NCBI RefSeq assembly: GCF_963678635.1
Contig: NC_087064.1
Coordinates: forward strand, 82,205,847-82,269,846
From: Symsagittifera roscoffensis
Taxonomy: Eukaryota > Xenacoelomorpha > Acoela > Convolutidae
Length of the DNA: 64,000 bases
Direction of reading: 5' to 3'
Part shown: piece by piece, positions 63,384 through 64,000 of the stretch
How the letters are laid out: each line of letters opens with the position of its first letter
Position numbering within the stretch: the first letter of the stretch is position 1
Notes under the pieces: model-generated
Database searches by the model: none
Told to the model about the DNA's origin: nothing
What the model saw: the letters and a program-made list of their open reading frames with translations, nothing else
Made by a program: the position numbers and the translations under genes

Positions 63384-64000
63384 ATGAACGACCCTTTTGT
63401 GGAAAGGATTGCACTGACCCGGACCAACAGAGGGAAGAAAAATTCAGGCGGAAAATTTGAAACCAGGAGTCAAAAGTCCTCAGAACGACAAAAGGCAACG
63501 TTAGAAGTAGATATCCATCCGGAGCCTGCCTTGAATGAGAATCGGGCAGGACGTGGAACGGAAGGGAATGGCAACAGAAGGTTGGTGAGTGAATCTACTC
63601 CGGTAGAACAAGAACAAGGTTTTGCCACTTCCACCGGGACTCTAGATTGAGAGGAGATGTCGGAACTGTCCGACATCTCTACTGAAAACGTGGCGACTCC
63701 AAGATCAACCGCCGATAACCCTATGAAGCAAGGGGTGACGGAGAAACCGGCAACGTCTTCCTCGTTTTCGGAACAAGTGAAGAACATTTTGGGAAACTTC
63801 TTTCCATTTACCATGGGAACGGTTACAGGCGATGAAGCAGAAACCCAGGAATAGGAGGAAAACGATGACGAAAAAGATGACTTCGAATCTCAAATAAGCC
63901 TCAACAGTTCGACTCGGGAACAAGTGAAGAACACTTTGGGAAACTTCTTTCCATTTACCATGGGAACGGGTACAGGCGATAAAGCAGAAACCCAGGAAGA
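63384..64000 (+). pseudogene. gag: Element 3 gag, N-terminal part with stop codons, partial
   Basis: One reading frame from ATG at 63384 is interrupted by TGA (63648-63650) and TAG (63852-63854). Beyond the first stop it contains GNFFPFTMG, matching GNIFPFSMG at the start of element 2's gag, and then ESQISLNSS, matching GSQVSLNSS. A 147-bp in-frame duplication repeats the EQVKN..GNFFPFTMG segment (from 63771 and 63918). The first 88 residues are charged and Arg-rich, weakly similar to element 1's Gag start (KF.TR). Confidence 0.7.

Larger units (their letters stand above)
59650..64000 (+). mobile_element. Element 3: same family, plus strand, 5' end only
   Basis: LTR (59650-60579), primer-binding site, a 2.8-kb leader and the beginning of gag follow in order and run off the right edge. 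LTR and leader align with element 2's in inverse orientation. The gag start has stop codons, so this copy is defective at least in gag. Confidence 0.85.

Noticed and set aside
1-64000. Assignment to a named species or to the Burro family
   Set aside because: Size and gene content are suggestive, but I cannot run the sequence comparison required.

Overview
The window is eukaryotic, most likely an invertebrate animal genome, and almost everything in it is mobile or repetitive DNA. I see no host gene, no bacterial operon and no convincing tRNA or rRNA gene. The main content is three copies of one family of giant Ty3/gypsy-like LTR retrotransposons. Family signs are an LTR of about 0.9 kb with TGT...ACA ends, a shared primer-binding site TGGCGCTCCTGGGTG about 12 nt inside the LTR, a long leader, a gag-protease-RT-RNase H-integrase polyprotein, and a second very long downstream reading frame (called ORF3 here) with an SGNH hydrolase. 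The species cannot be named from the sequence.

Layout. Element 2 (minus strand, 1-15859) runs off the left edge: 5' LTR 14936-15859, leader, truncated gag 13328-12051, pol 11962-4199, ORF3 from 3805 leftward. Element 1 (minus strand, 48405 down to 15860): 5' LTR 47522-48405, leader 44383-47494, gag 44382-41896, pol 41968-34949, ORF3 34476 to about 25719, and a 3' LTR that has lost its last 24 nt. Element 2's LTR starts exactly where element 1's 3' LTR stops, so element 2 probably inserted into the end of element 1. An 8242-bp tandem duplication (12694-20935 and 20936-29177) with 6 bp of microhomology later copied the junction, including element 1's 3' part, both LTRs and the start of element 2's gag. 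Without the duplication element 1 is about 24.3 kb.

From 48406 to about 56470 lies AT-rich complex satellite built from 1.45-kb and 1.11-kb units, into which element 1 inserted. From 56640 to 58330 is a decayed reverse transcriptase gene of another family on the minus strand. Element 3 (plus strand) starts at 59650 and runs off the right edge inside a gag with stop codons.

How the parts work together. Gag supplies a capsid-like domain and two zinc knuckles. Pol supplies protease, RT/RNase H and integrase, and ends in an unexpected macrodomain-like segment that could act on host ADP-ribosylation. ORF3, preceded by a conserved candidate splice acceptor, encodes a helical/coiled-coil region, an SGNH hydrolase, a degenerate second SGNH-like segment and over 1000 residues I cannot assign. 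All three copies are damaged, but the lesions differ. The most unusual signal is the polypurine-tract core GTCCGGGGAG, which is also found inside pol, in two different reading frames, in both elements.
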